Source: an uncultured Flavobacteriaceae bacterium (GTDB taxonomy: Bacteria; Bacteroidota; Bacteroidia; Flavobacteriales; Flavobacteriaceae). From it: a stretch of DNA of 64,000 nucleotides. The notes below the pieces were generated by a model that saw nothing but the letters and a program-made list of their open reading frames with translations, was not told where the DNA came from and searched no databases. This document shows, in pieces, positions 8,256 to 16,478 of this stretch; within the stretch, counting starts at the first letter, position 1, and each line of letters opens with the position of its first letter. The stretch is taken from NCBI GenBank assembly GCA_947500525.1, contig CANMSH010000002.1:434001-498000 (forward strand). The letters run 5' to 3'. The position numbers and the translations under genes were made by a program.

Positions 8256-8338
8256 AACAATTGAACTTTATATTCTGTTTTATTCATTTTGTAAAACATT
8301 ATTTTTAACGAATATTAACTATTTTTGTTTTGTATAAA

Positions 8339-8767
8339 ATGAAACGTAAAATTGTCATACCTCTTGTTGCTATTCTAGGGATTACCTTTGCGTATGTTTT
8401 CATAAATATGAAAGATACTACGCAAGAAACTGTCATGAGAGCGTCACCTTCGTTTTATCTGAATGCAAATGATTTAGTTCATGGTTTTACAACTGAAAAT
8501 TCAAGTACTAATTCTATACTAGCCGAAGACATCATTGGTGTTATGGGTAAGATCAAAGAAATCAACACATTAAACAATAAACAGACTATTTTTCTCGCCA
8601 ATAGTGATGGAGGAAATTCATCTGTATTATGCGATATGCAACAAAACCAAATTAATCAAATACAGAAGTTAAAAGTAGGTGATACAATTCGTGTCAAAGG
8701 CGTTTTTAAGGGTTTTCTTAAAGATGTTATTCTATTAAACTGTGTAATTACGAATCAAAATGAATAG
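8339..8767 (+). CDS. Membrane-anchored OB-fold protein, PF12869-like (cassette B)
   Basis: 142 residues from the ATG at 8339; a TTG at 8330 would add three residues and is less likely. N-terminal membrane helix about 5-23, then an OB-fold-like domain with GVMGKIKEIN and VGDTIRVKGVFKGFLKDVILLNCVI. It is the paralogue of the gene at 5256, although the D-L-ELVRLDQA motif is replaced by KDVILLNCVI. TATTTTTG at 8320-8327 matches the -7 consensus but would give a nearly leaderless mRNA. It overlaps the next gene by 8 bp. Confidence 0.72.
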   Translation: MKRKIVIPLVAILGITFAYVFINMKDTTQETVMRASPSFYLNANDLVHGFTTENSSTNSILAEDIIGVMGKIKEINTLNNKQTIFLANSDGGNSSVLCDMQQNQINQIQKLKVGDTIRVKGVFKGFLKDVILLNCVITNQNE

Positions 8768-9305
8768 ATTGATTTTTATCATTTTATTTTTTACGTTGTC
8801 AATGCGACCTGTAGAGAATGAGAGAATTATAACAAGACAAGGACAAGTTTCTTTCTTTTCTTATACTTCTGTAGAAAATATAAAAGCAGAGAACAATCAA
8901 GTACTGAGTATCGTTGATCTCCAAAAAGGAACCATTGCCGTGAGCATGCTAATGAACTCATTTATATTTGAAAAGGCTCTAATGAAAGAACATTTTAATG
9001 AAAGTTATATAGAATCTGACGTGTATCCTAAGGCTACTTTCGAAGGAAATATTGTCGATTTTGATCCTTCAGATAAAAATGACCAAACTAGAATGATTAG
9101 AGGTACATTTACCATGCATGGCGTATCAAAAGAGTTAGAAATAAAAACTAAAATTGAACGAAAGGGCAAAAACTATATCCTTTCAGGCACGTTTGAAGCC
9201 TTGGTAAAACATTATAATATAAAAATACCGCCATTATTAGCAGGTAACATAGCAGATAGCATTTCAGTTAATTTTAGATTCGAATATGGACCGTATGAAA
9301 AATAG
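8760..9305 (+). CDS. YceI-family periplasmic lipid-binding protein (cassette B)
   Basis: 181 residues with a short, weakly hydrophobic N-terminal export signal, then a YceI barrel: LMKEHFNESYIESDVYPKATF and GTFTMHGVSKELEI are family landmarks. It is a close paralogue of the YceI protein of cassette A. It overlaps both neighbours (8 bp upstream, 11-20 bp downstream), which indicates one tightly coupled OB-YceI-barrel transcript. The family binds polyisoprenoid lipids; the ligand here is unknown. Confidence 0.87.
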   Translation: MNRLIFIILFFTLSMRPVENERIITRQGQVSFFSYTSVENIKAENNQVLSIVDLQKGTIAVSMLMNSFIFEKALMKEHFNESYIESDVYPKATFEGNIVDFDPSDKNDQTRMIRGTFTMHGVSKELEIKTKIERKGKNYILSGTFEALVKHYNIKIPPLLAGNIADSISVNFRFEYGPYEK

Positions 9306-10212
9306 AAAGCAGATATTTTTAGTATTTCTTGTGTTTATGATTAGCTTCGGTTCATTTGCGCAAAGTGATTTGTTAGAAATTTTAGATAAGGAGCATAGCG
9401 ACAGCATTAGGTATACATCTGCTACATTTAAAATGACAAGAATCGCAATTGGACATTCAACCGAAACTAGAAAAAAAGGGATTTTAGAAGTGTTTTCTGC
9501 AAACCGTTTTTGGAATACAGGTGCAGATAATTCTCAGAGTTTTTTTGCCGATAAAGTTAGTGCACGAATCGCCCTTGAATATGGTCTTTCTGATCGATTA
9601 TCTTTTGGTTTTGGAGGAACTACCTTCGATGGACTATTCGATGGGTACCTGAAGTATAAACTAATGAGACAACGCTCAGGAAAAAATGTAAGCCCATTTA
9701 ACATCACTTTCTTACAAGCGAGCAGCTATAACAGTAACTCGTTTAGGCGTATTTATGGAGAGGCAACTCGTTCTTCTGATAAAAGGATGTCTTTTACGTC
9801 GCAATTACTTATTTCAAAGAAATTTTCTTCAAAATTCTCAGTTCAACTGGCTCCCACCTTTATTCATCGAGGAGTCGTATTATCAAATGAAGATCCTAAA
9901 AATCATTTTGCTTTAGGTTTTGGAGCGAGATATAAGTTAGGTAATCACCTATCATTGGTGTCTGAATATTATTATAATGCCAATAAATTACAATCATTCG
10001 ATACGTATAATCCATTTGTTCTTGGTGTGAATTGGGAGCAAGGAGACGTGATGTTACAATTTATGTTAACGAATACACGTAATATGGTCGAAGACACATT
10101 TATTACTGCGACAAGAAATAATTTCAATTTTCGAAATCCGAACTTAAATTTTGGGTTCAATGCTACCTACGTGATACATTTTAAACGCGGACTTAAAAAA
10201 AAATCGAAGTAA
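9286..10212 (+). CDS. DUF5777-type outer-membrane beta-barrel protein (cassette B)
   Basis: 308 residues (or 305 from the ATG at 9295). Signal peptide ending SFAQ, then barrel strands: LSDRLSFGFGGTTFDGLFDGYLKYKLM, FTSQLLISKKFSSKFSVQLAPTFIHRG and LGFGARYKLGNHLSLVSEYYY, with a terminal strand NATYVIHF followed by a basic tail KRGLKKKSK. Paralogue of the barrel at 5749. The start overlaps the end of the YceI gene. It is the last gene of cassette B; no strong terminator is seen before the tRNAs. Confidence 0.8.
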   Translation: MDRMKNRKQIFLVFLVFMISFGSFAQSDLLEILDKEHSDSIRYTSATFKMTRIAIGHSTETRKKGILEVFSANRFWNTGADNSQSFFADKVSARIALEYGLSDRLSFGFGGTTFDGLFDGYLKYKLMRQRSGKNVSPFNITFLQASSYNSNSFRRIYGEATRSSDKRMSFTSQLLISKKFSSKFSVQLAPTFIHRGVVLSNEDPKNHFALGFGARYKLGNHLSLVSEYYYNANKLQSFDTYNPFVLGVNWEQGDVMLQFMLTNTRNMVEDTFITATRNNFNFRNPNLNFGFNATYVIHFKRGLKKKSK

Positions 10213-10314
10213 AGCAGGTACTTTTCGTTAAATAAAGCTAAAAATAGAATGTTTAAGGAAAGTTGATATGTTGATTTAACAATTAATATTATCAGGTCAA
10301 CAATCTTATAAAAG

Positions 10315-10399
10315 TGCGCACGAGAAGATTCGAACTTCCACATCCTAAACGGATACTAGCCCCTCAAGCTAGCGCGTCTACCAATTCCGCCACGTGCGC
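10315..10399 (-). tRNA. tRNA-Leu (anticodon GAG)
   Basis: The reverse strand folds as a class II tRNA of 85 nt. The acceptor stem is GCGCACG/CGTGCGC with discriminator A; the D-arm contains GGTAGAC; the anticodon stem CTAGC/GCTAG encloses loop TTGAGGG, giving GAG; there is a long variable arm and T-loop TTCGAAT. CCA is not encoded. It reads CUC/CUU leucine codons. Confidence 0.95.
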
Positions 10400-10420
10400 A
10401 TTAGAAATACCATAAAACTA

Positions 10421-10450
10421 AAAAAGTTAAGCCGAAATGCTTAACTTTTT
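10421..10450 (-). terminator. Terminator downstream of tRNA-Lys
   Basis: A perfect 12-bp stem AAAAAGTTAAGC/GCTTAACTTTTT has a 6-nt loop (10433-10438). On the minus strand it ends in a T-run and lies 11 bp beyond the tRNA-Lys 3' end, ahead of the tRNA-Leu gene. Confidence 0.75.
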
Positions 10451-10460
10451 GTAGTGAAAG

Positions 10461-10533
10461 TGACCTGGCTGGGGCTCGAACCCAGGACCCTCTCCTTAAA
10501 AGGGAGATGCTCTACCAACTGAGCTACCAGGTC
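10461..10533 (-). tRNA. tRNA-Lys (anticodon UUU)
   Basis: The reverse strand folds as a 73-nt tRNA: acceptor GACCTGG/CCAGGTC, discriminator A, D-stem GCTC/GAGC, anticodon stem TCTCC/GGAGA with loop CTTTTAA (anticodon TTT), and T-arm CTGGG-TTCGAGC-CCCAG. CCA is not encoded. Confidence 0.96.
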
Positions 10534-10645
10534 AATCAAATTTCGGATGCAAATATACTATCTAATATTAATAAACCAAGGTATTTTTTAATATTTTTTA
10601 TGCGATATTTGCAGAAGTTTTTATTACACTAAAAATCAGTTTTTT

Positions 10646-11158
10646 ATGGAGATCATTTTATTAGGATATATGGGGAGTGGAAAGTCTACAATTGCAAAGA
10701 AATTATCACAGCACTTAAACGTAGAAATGATAGATTTGGATACATATATCTCTAATAAAGAAAATCTTAGCGTCTCATCTATTTTTAAAGATAAGGGAGA
10801 GATCTATTTTAGAAAAAGAGAGAATCAAGCTCTGAAAGAAATACTAACCACTAAAAAAAATTATGTGTTAGCTGTTGGTGGTGGCACTCCTTGTTACGCA
10901 AACAATATGGATTTAATTAGCAGTCACGGAGTTTCAATTTATCTAAAGGGATCAATCCAAACCTTAAAAAGTCGATTAGAATTAGAGAAGGAGAGTAGAC
11001 CACTCATTCAAAATCTCGAAAATCATCAGCTATTAGAATTTATAGCCAAACACCTTTTTGAGCGCAACCCGTTCTATGAAAAAGCAACGCATACTCTTAA
11101 AATCGATGATAAAGACAGTGATGAAATAATAAAAGAAATTACATCAGATATGCTGTAG
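10646..11158 (+). CDS. aroK: Shikimate kinase
   Basis: 170 residues, the usual length. The Walker A motif GYMGSGKST (about 8-16) is followed by shikimate-binding DLDTYI, then YFRKRENQAL, the GGGTP loop, and the lid arginine in ESRPLI. It phosphorylates shikimate at O3 with ATP in aromatic amino-acid synthesis, in the cytoplasm. A near-consensus -7 element GATATTTG lies at 10604-10611. Its 3' end overlaps the convergent phosphoribosyltransferase gene by 20 bp. Confidence 0.93.
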   Translation: MEIILLGYMGSGKSTIAKKLSQHLNVEMIDLDTYISNKENLSVSSIFKDKGEIYFRKRENQALKEILTTKKNYVLAVGGGTPCYANNMDLISSHGVSIYLKGSIQTLKSRLELEKESRPLIQNLENHQLLEFIAKHLFERNPFYEKATHTLKIDDKDSDEIIKEITSDML

Positions 11159-11636
11159 CCGATTTTTTATTGAACTCTACACTAATATGCTCTTGTAGAG
11201 AAGTAGATAAACTCAGGCCTTTAAAATCGGCCTTAATAGGATATTTTTTGTGATTGCGATTCACTAGAACAGCTGTTTTGAATTGCTTCAATGGTACGTC
11301 GAGAAAATGTTTTACAGCATACATTAGGGTTGTGCCAGAATTCAACACATCATCAACTAATACCAATGACTTATTTCTGTAATCACCAACGGGTAAAGAA
11401 GTAGCTATTTCTTTTCTGGGATGTTGTTTATCCAATTGTACTTCACATAACCTCCAATTAATTTCAGAAATTTCATCAAGCACTTCTTTGATCTTCTTCG
11501 CTAGAATAAATCCATTTTCTGTTATTCCGGCAAGTATGACCTCCTTATTCGAAGCGTTATTCTCATATATCTGATAGGCTATTCTTCGTATTTTAAACTG
11601 AATTTCCTGATTAGATAGAATAATTGATTTTTGCAT
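11139..11636 (-). CDS. PyrR-like phosphoribosyltransferase
   Basis: 165 residues from the ATG at 11636; an upstream in-frame start at 11657 would add seven. The type I phosphoribosyltransferase fold has the PRPP-binding motif VLVDDVLNSGTT (about 90-101) and a hood region similar to PyrR (PVGDYRNKS). The enzyme transfers phosphoribose from PRPP to a base; whether it acts as UPRTase or in regulation cannot be told. The final 20 bp are shared with the end of aroK on the other strand. It lies 36 bp beyond the S4-domain gene and is probably co-transcribed with it. Confidence 0.8.
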   Translation of the reverse strand: MQKSIILSNQEIQFKIRRIAYQIYENNASNKEVILAGITENGFILAKKIKEVLDEISEINWRLCEVQLDKQHPRKEIATSLPVGDYRNKSLVLVDDVLNSGTTLMYAVKHFLDVPLKQFKTAVLVNRNHKKYPIKADFKGLSLSTSLQEHISVEFNKKSATAYLM

Positions 11637-11672
11637 TAGAATGGTTTTATAATTCAAAGATAAAAATATTGC

Positions 11673-12041
11673 TCAATCTAAATCAGTATAATCTTCTAAA
11701 TCACGTCGATCCTTTTTTGTAGGTCGGCCAGCACCTTTCTTGCGATAGTAATCTTTAGAATAATTAAGTAAGTCTTGATGTTCAAAAGCTTCTTTTGGTG
11801 TTGTGTCTTTTCTATATAGATCAACTAATTTAGCGCCAACGCGATTCTTAGGAATGTCTATCACTTCAAGTTGCAGATTGATTTGATTTTTACGCACTGT
11901 AATCTTCTCACCAATATATACCTCTTTGGCAGGTTTTACACTGGCATCTCTTATTTTAATATGTCCTTTTTTACAGGCTTCTGTAGCTATATTACGAGTT
12001 TTGAAATAGCGTGTACACCATAAGTATTTATCTATTCGCAT
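11673..12041 (-). CDS. hslR: S4-domain RNA-binding protein, Hsp15-like
   Basis: 122 residues. The N-terminal S4 domain (MRIDKYLWCTRYFKTRNIATEACKKG, then HIKIRDASVKPAKEVYIGEKITV) matches heat-shock protein 15, which binds free 50S subunits carrying nascent chains and helps recycle stalled ribosomes. The C-terminal tail is basic and ends GAGRPTKKDRRDLEDY, a typical HslR tail. Shorter than or equal to the family norm. Upstream of the phosphoribosyltransferase on the same strand. Confidence 0.85.
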   Translation of the reverse strand: MRIDKYLWCTRYFKTRNIATEACKKGHIKIRDASVKPAKEVYIGEKITVRKNQINLQLEVIDIPKNRVGAKLVDLYRKDTTPKEAFEHQDLLNYSKDYYRKKGAGRPTKKDRRDLEDYTDLD

Positions 12042-12120
12042 TGGTACAATTTATTAAGGCAAATATAAAAGAAAATACGCCTACCAGAAGGGACGCGCAG
12101 TATTGCTTTTATTAAGACAA

Positions 12121-13596
12121 CTAATTTATGTTTTCATTGGGCATGATATACATTTCTTGAGAAAACTTCTGTACAGGTATCTTACCAATGGCATGTACTT
12201 TAACAGATGGTTTCAACGACTTTGTAATACTTCCTTCTATGGCCTCTATTGCCGCTTTCAGTAGTGCTTCGTTTTCATCTCCAAAAGGTAAAATATTAGC
12301 CGTAAAATCTATTTCATTCACTTCAATATTTGGTTCAAAACCGTTGGTATAGTCACTTTGATCTAGGCTATTAAATATTTGAAATACTATTGGCTGCATA
12401 CCTACAGTATGACTTGAAGTTCTACCACTTATATTAGTGTAAATCTGATTATTACTAGTAGCAGGAGCATCCACTACTGTAATAGAACCTTCGTTTTTAC
12501 CAACCGTTGTTGTTCCTACAGTTATCACTTCAAGAGAAGGACGCAAACCATTGATAATCATTTCACTTGCCGAAGCTGTTTTGTCAGAAGTTAACACATA
12601 CAATCGACTTAAATTAGAAAGCCTATTAATTGCAACTGTTCCTTCCGACTGACTTGTTTCCTTATTAAATAAAGTTGCATTATTAAAAAACGGAAAGATG
12701 GCACCATTCTCAGCATTGCGCTTCTCATTATAGATGAGCTTTGCAAAATCGGAACCACTCGCTTGACTTCCATCAATCATGCTGGCCAAATAGGCCGAAG
12801 TCAATACGGATCCACCTCCATTATAACGTAAATCTAATACCAATTCATCAATACCCTCACTTGCAAAAGTTCCAAATACATCATTCAATTCGTTATGAAA
12901 TGTACTTCTAAAGCCATTATATACTAAATATCCTATTTTGGTTCCGCTTCTTTCAATAACCGAAGAGAAGTGTACTGGGTTTTCAACAATCTCCACCGCT
13001 GTTAATGAAACATCATCTCCCTTTGGAGTCAACACTCCATTTTCAAAATTGGCGACACCTAATGAAATAGAGGTTTCGGTAAAGATTTTATTTATTTCGG
13101 ATAAATTATTCGTTGTTAACGTGACTCCATTCACACTATAAATTAAATCTCCTCTTTCAACGCCAGCATTATCTGCCGGAGAGTTTGGAACAACATAGGC
13201 CACAAAAATAACAACATCATCACTTCCTGCACTCGTTCTTACCACAGTTCGAGGTAATTCAATACCATAGGAAACCGAAATTCCTCGAAAAGAATTTAAT
13301 TGCGCCTCAACGTCATCAATATACCATGAAAAATCATCTAATGACTGATTTTTCAGATTCTCAAATAAATCTTCTGGATCACTAAAACCTCGTAAAAAAT
13401 TAAAATAATCGCTTTCATTATCATCTTTAGCATCAGCCAAATTAGGTACATCTGATTGCCAAAAATACCAGTGATTCATTGATTTCCAAACAAAATCTTG
13501 AATCTCGAGATCTTGTGGTGCTGTAACGTCATCATCAATACAGCTAACAGTTAAAAGTGAAAGGGTGATACAAATTGATAAAATGATTTTTCTCAT
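12121..13596 (-). CDS. S41-family (C-terminal processing) peptidase, lipoprotein
   Basis: From the ATG at 13596 the protein has 491 residues and a clear lipoprotein signal (lipobox TVSC). A longer frame to 13710 has no signal logic and overlaps the divergent promoter. A helical N-terminal cap is followed by a PDZ-like domain (about 130-220, NSPADNAGVERGDLIYSVNG) and an S41 catalytic core: LRYNGGGS, nucleophile Ser in SDKTASASEMI, and the downstream Lys in TVGKNEGS. Tail-specific protease of the envelope. It is divergent from an ECF sigma operon. Confidence 0.85.
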   Translation of the reverse strand: MRKIILSICITLSLLTVSCIDDDVTAPQDLEIQDFVWKSMNHWYFWQSDVPNLADAKDDNESDYFNFLRGFSDPEDLFENLKNQSLDDFSWYIDDVEAQLNSFRGISVSYGIELPRTVVRTSAGSDDVVIFVAYVVPNSPADNAGVERGDLIYSVNGVTLTTNNLSEINKIFTETSISLGVANFENGVLTPKGDDVSLTAVEIVENPVHFSSVIERSGTKIGYLVYNGFRSTFHNELNDVFGTFASEGIDELVLDLRYNGGGSVLTSAYLASMIDGSQASGSDFAKLIYNEKRNAENGAIFPFFNNATLFNKETSQSEGTVAINRLSNLSRLYVLTSDKTASASEMIINGLRPSLEVITVGTTTVGKNEGSITVVDAPATSNNQIYTNISGRTSSHTVGMQPIVFQIFNSLDQSDYTNGFEPNIEVNEIDFTANILPFGDENEALLKAAIEAIEGSITKSLKPSVKVHAIGKIPVQKFSQEMYIMPNENIN

Positions 13597-13719
13597 AATA
13601 GATTTTAAAAAAATATGTTGTAATTTATAAAAAATAACCACACGATGTAACAAAATAGAACCTTGCTCGTCGTAATGTTGTGATGCGGTATAAAAAGCAT
13701 CAAAAACCAAACCAAACTA

Positions 13720-14229
13720 ATGAAACAAACTGAATTTTTAAATACAGTTTTACCCTTAAAAGATAAAGTCTATCGATTAGCAAAACGATTGTTAGTTTCG
13801 AGAGATGAAGCAGAAGATGCTACGCAAGAACTTTACTTTAAACTTTGGAAGAATAAGAAAAAGTTGAAGGAATACAAAAATGTAGAAGCATTTGCGATGA
13901 CTATGACAAAGAATTATTGTTTAGATCAGTTAAAAGCGAAAAGATCTAACAATTTAACCTTAGTGCATAGTAATTATAAAGACGGAAATATTTCGTTGCA
14001 GAAGGAAATGGAACTGAAAGATAGTGTTTCGAAGGTACATGAATTAATAGCAGAACTACCTGAAAAACAGAAGGTGATTATACAGTTAAGAGATGTTGAG
14101 AACTACGAATTTGAAGAAATTGGCAAGATTCTTGACTTACAACCAACAGCAGTGCGTGTGGCATTGTCTAGAGCGAGAAAAACAATAAGAGAACAACTCA
14201 CAAAACAACATAACTATGGAATTAGCTAA
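13720..14229 (+). CDS. ECF-family RNA polymerase sigma factor
   Basis: 169 residues. The sigma-2 region (about 10-75) has DEAEDATQELYFKLW and an AFAMTMTKNYCLDQLK stretch. The sigma-4 HTH (about 115-165) has LPEKQKVIIQLRDVENYEFEEIGKIL and RVALSRARKTIREQL. It overlaps the next gene by 14 bp; that gene encodes a single-pass membrane protein positioned like an anti-sigma factor, followed by two DUF4252 genes. This four-gene order recurs in Flavobacteriia. Targets unknown. Confidence 0.93.
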   Translation: MKQTEFLNTVLPLKDKVYRLAKRLLVSRDEAEDATQELYFKLWKNKKKLKEYKNVEAFAMTMTKNYCLDQLKAKRSNNLTLVHSNYKDGNISLQKEMELKDSVSKVHELIAELPEKQKVIIQLRDVENYEFEEIGKILDLQPTAVRVALSRARKTIREQLTKQHNYGIS

Positions 14230-14659
14230 CATAGAAAACTTATTAGAGAAATATGAAAATGGAGAGACTTCTTTAATAGAAGAAGCCACATTAAAAAATT
14301 ATTTTTCAAATGAAGATGTAGCTTCTCATTTAGAAGACTATAAGGCGATGTTCACCTATTTCAATAGCAATAAGGAAGAACGTTTTACAAAAACAATCCC
14401 TTTAAAAAGAAAACAACCAAATTTTTGGTGGTTGTCAATAGCAGCCTCTGTAGTATTGATGGTAAGTATTTACGTTTCTAGTAACACAGGTACTGAGACC
14501 ATCACTTTAGAAGAACGAAAAGAAGCCGCGCAGGCTTTAAAACATACACAAGAAGCTTTCCAGCTGATCTCTCAAAATCTAAATAAGGGAGGAAACGTTG
14601 CAATAGCCGGCTTGGGTGAATTTGAAAAAGCGCAACAAAAAGTATTTAAAACAGAATAA
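14216..14659 (+). CDS. Single-pass membrane protein, probable anti-sigma partner
   Basis: 147 residues: a cytoplasmic N-terminal helical region (about 1-70, NIENLLEKYENGETSLIEEATLKNYF is an anti-sigma-like start), one membrane helix (about 71-92, FWWLSIAASVVLMVSIYVSS) and a helical periplasmic tail. The first 14 bp overlap the sigma gene, indicating coupled synthesis in stoichiometric amounts. No ZAS zinc motif (HxxxCxxC) is present, so the assignment rests on position and topology. Confidence 0.7.
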   Translation: MELANIENLLEKYENGETSLIEEATLKNYFSNEDVASHLEDYKAMFTYFNSNKEERFTKTIPLKRKQPNFWWLSIAASVVLMVSIYVSSNTGTETITLEERKEAAQALKHTQEAFQLISQNLNKGGNVAIAGLGEFEKAQQKVFKTE

Positions 14660-14669
14660 AATTAAGAAA

Positions 14670-15248
14670 ATGAAAACAACACTAAATAAAAATAGAAAAA
14701 TGAACTCTAAGAAATTAATGATTGCACTTATGCTGCTTGCAGCACCATTATTTACCTTTTCTCAAGCTACCTTTGATAAATTTGAGGATATGGATGATGT
14801 AAGTGTGGTAAATGTAAATAAGCGCGCATTCGACTTACTAAAAAAAGTAAGTGTTAGTGGCGAATCTAAAGAAGCACAAGAATATATTGATATGGTTGGA
14901 AATTTAGACAACCTAAGAGTATTGGCAACAGAGAATGCTTCCATTGCGGCTAAAATGAAAGCTGAAGTGACAAAATATTTGAAGTCATCTAAGCTATCTG
15001 AATTGATGAGAGTGAAAGATAAAGAAGGAAATGTAAGAATTTATATCAAAGAAGGTAAAGATGCCGATCATGTAAGCGAACTTTTTATGTTTGTACAAGG
15101 ACTAAATAATGTAGGTGGAGATCGTAAGCCAGAAGCGGTGATTGTATCTATAACTGGTAATATTGATTTAAATAAGATCTCCGAATTAACAAAACAAATG
15201 GATATTCCTGGAGGTGAGCATTTAAAGAAAGCTAAAAAGAATAAGTAA
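14670..15248 (+). CDS. DUF4252 secreted protein
   Basis: 192 residues from the ATG at 14670, which follows the previous stop by 10 bp; a second ATG at 14700 would give a shorter signal. The signal peptide ends TFSQ and the mature part is a DUF4252 domain (ATFDKFEDMDDVSVVNVNKRA, ELMRVKDKEGNVRIYIKEG, SELFMFVQG, AVIVSITGNIDLNKI). Function unknown; the family is repeatedly encoded behind ECF sigma/anti-sigma pairs in Bacteroidota, which suggests an envelope sensor or effector of that pair. Confidence 0.82.
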   Translation: MKTTLNKNRKMNSKKLMIALMLLAAPLFTFSQATFDKFEDMDDVSVVNVNKRAFDLLKKVSVSGESKEAQEYIDMVGNLDNLRVLATENASIAAKMKAEVTKYLKSSKLSELMRVKDKEGNVRIYIKEGKDADHVSELFMFVQGLNNVGGDRKPEAVIVSITGNIDLNKISELTKQMDIPGGEHLKKAKKNK

Positions 15249-15250
15249 TT

Positions 15251-15796
15251 ATGAAAAAACTAACAAACTATATTGTGCTTGCGGTTATTGCCATTGCCAG
15301 TATGGCATGTGGAAGCGAAGCTTCTTTGCAAAAGTACTACATCGATAGTCAAGATAATAAAAACTTTATCTCTGTTGATGTGCCTGCAAGTATTATAAAA
15401 TTGAAAGACGATATTGAGCCCGAAGCTAAAGAGGCATTCAAATCATTGAAAAAAATGAATGTCTTGGCATTCACTAAAAATGAATCGAACGAAGCTGAAT
15501 ATACTATTGAAAAGGCAAAAGTCTCTAAAATCCTCAAGAATAGTAAATTTAAAGAGCTCTTCAGAATGAAAGACAAGGGCAAAAGCATTCTTGTGAAATA
15601 TGAAGGCGATGATGAGAGTATGGATGAAGTAATTGTATATGCTTCTGACAAAAAACAAGGTTTTGCGCTGGTACGAATTCTTGGAGACGAAATGACTCCA
15701 GAGAAAATCATGAAATTAGGTAAGAGCATTAAAGATATTGATAGTGGCAACGTAGGCTTAAAGCAAATAGAAGAATTTATAAAAAATAAATCTTAA
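15251..15796 (+). CDS. DUF4252 lipoprotein
   Basis: 181 residues with lipobox SMAC (Cys20). It is a DUF4252 domain divergent from its neighbour: KELFRMKDKGKSILVKYEG and DEVIVYASDKKQGFALVRILGDEMTPEKI align with the same motifs of the gene before it. It starts 2 bp after the preceding stop and ends the operon, followed by a clear terminator. Confidence 0.8.
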   Translation: MKKLTNYIVLAVIAIASMACGSEASLQKYYIDSQDNKNFISVDVPASIIKLKDDIEPEAKEAFKSLKKMNVLAFTKNESNEAEYTIEKAKVSKILKNSKFKELFRMKDKGKSILVKYEGDDESMDEVIVYASDKKQGFALVRILGDEMTPEKIMKLGKSIKDIDSGNVGLKQIEEFIKNKS

Positions 15797-15822
15797 CGAG
15801 CTACAATCATTATATAAACTGA

Positions 15823-15846
15823 ATCCCGCAATCGCGGGATTTTTTT
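15823..15846. terminator. Rho-independent terminator of the sigma/DUF4252 operon
   Basis: The 7-bp stem ATCCCGC/GCGGGAT with loop AATC is followed by T6. It also abuts the stop of the convergent XRE gene. Confidence 0.92.
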
Positions 15847-16213
15847 ATGGGTGGAAATTTTTGAACGTACCGTCTGCATAAAAAATAACTATTCTTTCTA
15901 TTTCTTTATCAGATGTTTTAGGAGGTACTTTTGCTATAGAAATACTTTCATGCGATTGTTGCTGCATAGGTGAGGAGCTTTGCTCTTTTTTAGGAAAGCT
16001 TCCTTTACCGTTTAACAACCAATAAAGATCCACGGTTTCATACCTTGCCAACACTTTCAACACAAAATCTAAACTAGGTTTATTTCTTCCTGATAGTAAA
16101 TGGGAAATACTTGAGCGTTGCACATTTATTTCATCCGCAAAAGTTGCAGCAGATAATTGATAATGTTGCATTACTTTTTGAAGTCGCTCTATAAATTTAG
16201 AATTGTTTATCAT
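15845..16213 (-). CDS. XRE-family helix-turn-helix transcriptional regulator
   Basis: 122 residues. The N-terminal Cro/C1-type HTH (about 6-65) has SAATFADEINVQRSSISHLLSGRNKPSLDFVLKVL. A short glutamine/serine linker and a small C-terminal segment (IERIVIFYADGTFKNFHP) follow. The promoter region contains the palindrome ATTACATTTGTAAT (read on this strand) 15 bp before the start, which includes a perfect -7 box TACATTTG. The same sequence overlaps the start of the divergent carboxypeptidase gene, which suggests autoregulation and joint control. Confidence 0.85.
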   Translation of the reverse strand: MINNSKFIERLQKVMQHYQLSAATFADEINVQRSSISHLLSGRNKPSLDFVLKVLARYETVDLYWLLNGKGSFPKKEQSSSPMQQQSHESISIAKVPPKTSDKEIERIVIFYADGTFKNFHP

Positions 16214-16227
16214 ATGCTCACTTAATC

Positions 16228-16241
16228 ATTACAAATGTAAT
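16228..16241 (-). promoter_or_regulatory. Palindromic operator overlapping the XRE promoter
   Basis: ATTACATTTGTAAT on the minus strand embeds the -7 element TACATTTG (plus-strand 16232-16239). A matching element is at 16465-16478 (13 of 14 bases). Confidence 0.6.
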
Positions 16242-16464
16242 TAATAGGATTTTCATTTCAAGGATTTGCGTAAAAAAAATAATTAATATTCGTATATTAT
16301 TACTTTATATAATATAATTTAAAATACTGATAAATAATGTTTTAATTCAATTTTAAATATCTTATTGAAAAATTCGTAATTGCACAATTGCTTACTATAC
16401 TTTCTGTTTACAAATGTTAATATTTCAGCTACTTATTTGGTTTACAATCGTAAACATTTGTTTG

Positions 16465-16478
16465 TTTACATTTGTAAT
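16465..16478 (+). promoter_or_regulatory. Palindromic operator and -7 box immediately before the M14 carboxypeptidase start
   Basis: TTTACATTTGTAAT repeats the XRE-gene operator and contains TACATTTG (16467-16474). The presumed GTG start is at 16479, so the transcript would be leaderless or nearly so. Nearby are a related half (TTTACAAATGT at 16407-16417) and the inverted pair GTAAACA/TGTTTAC (16450-16456 and 16463-16469). Confidence 0.6.

Noticed and set aside
13596..13710. N-terminal extension of the S41 lipoprotein up to 13710
   Set aside because: The extension would precede a perfect lipoprotein signal and overlap the divergent sigma-factor promoter region.
15349..15750. A 133-codon minus-strand frame opposite the DUF4252 lipoprotein
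   Set aside because: Shadow of a recognised family gene in an operon; serine/leucine-rich antisense composition.
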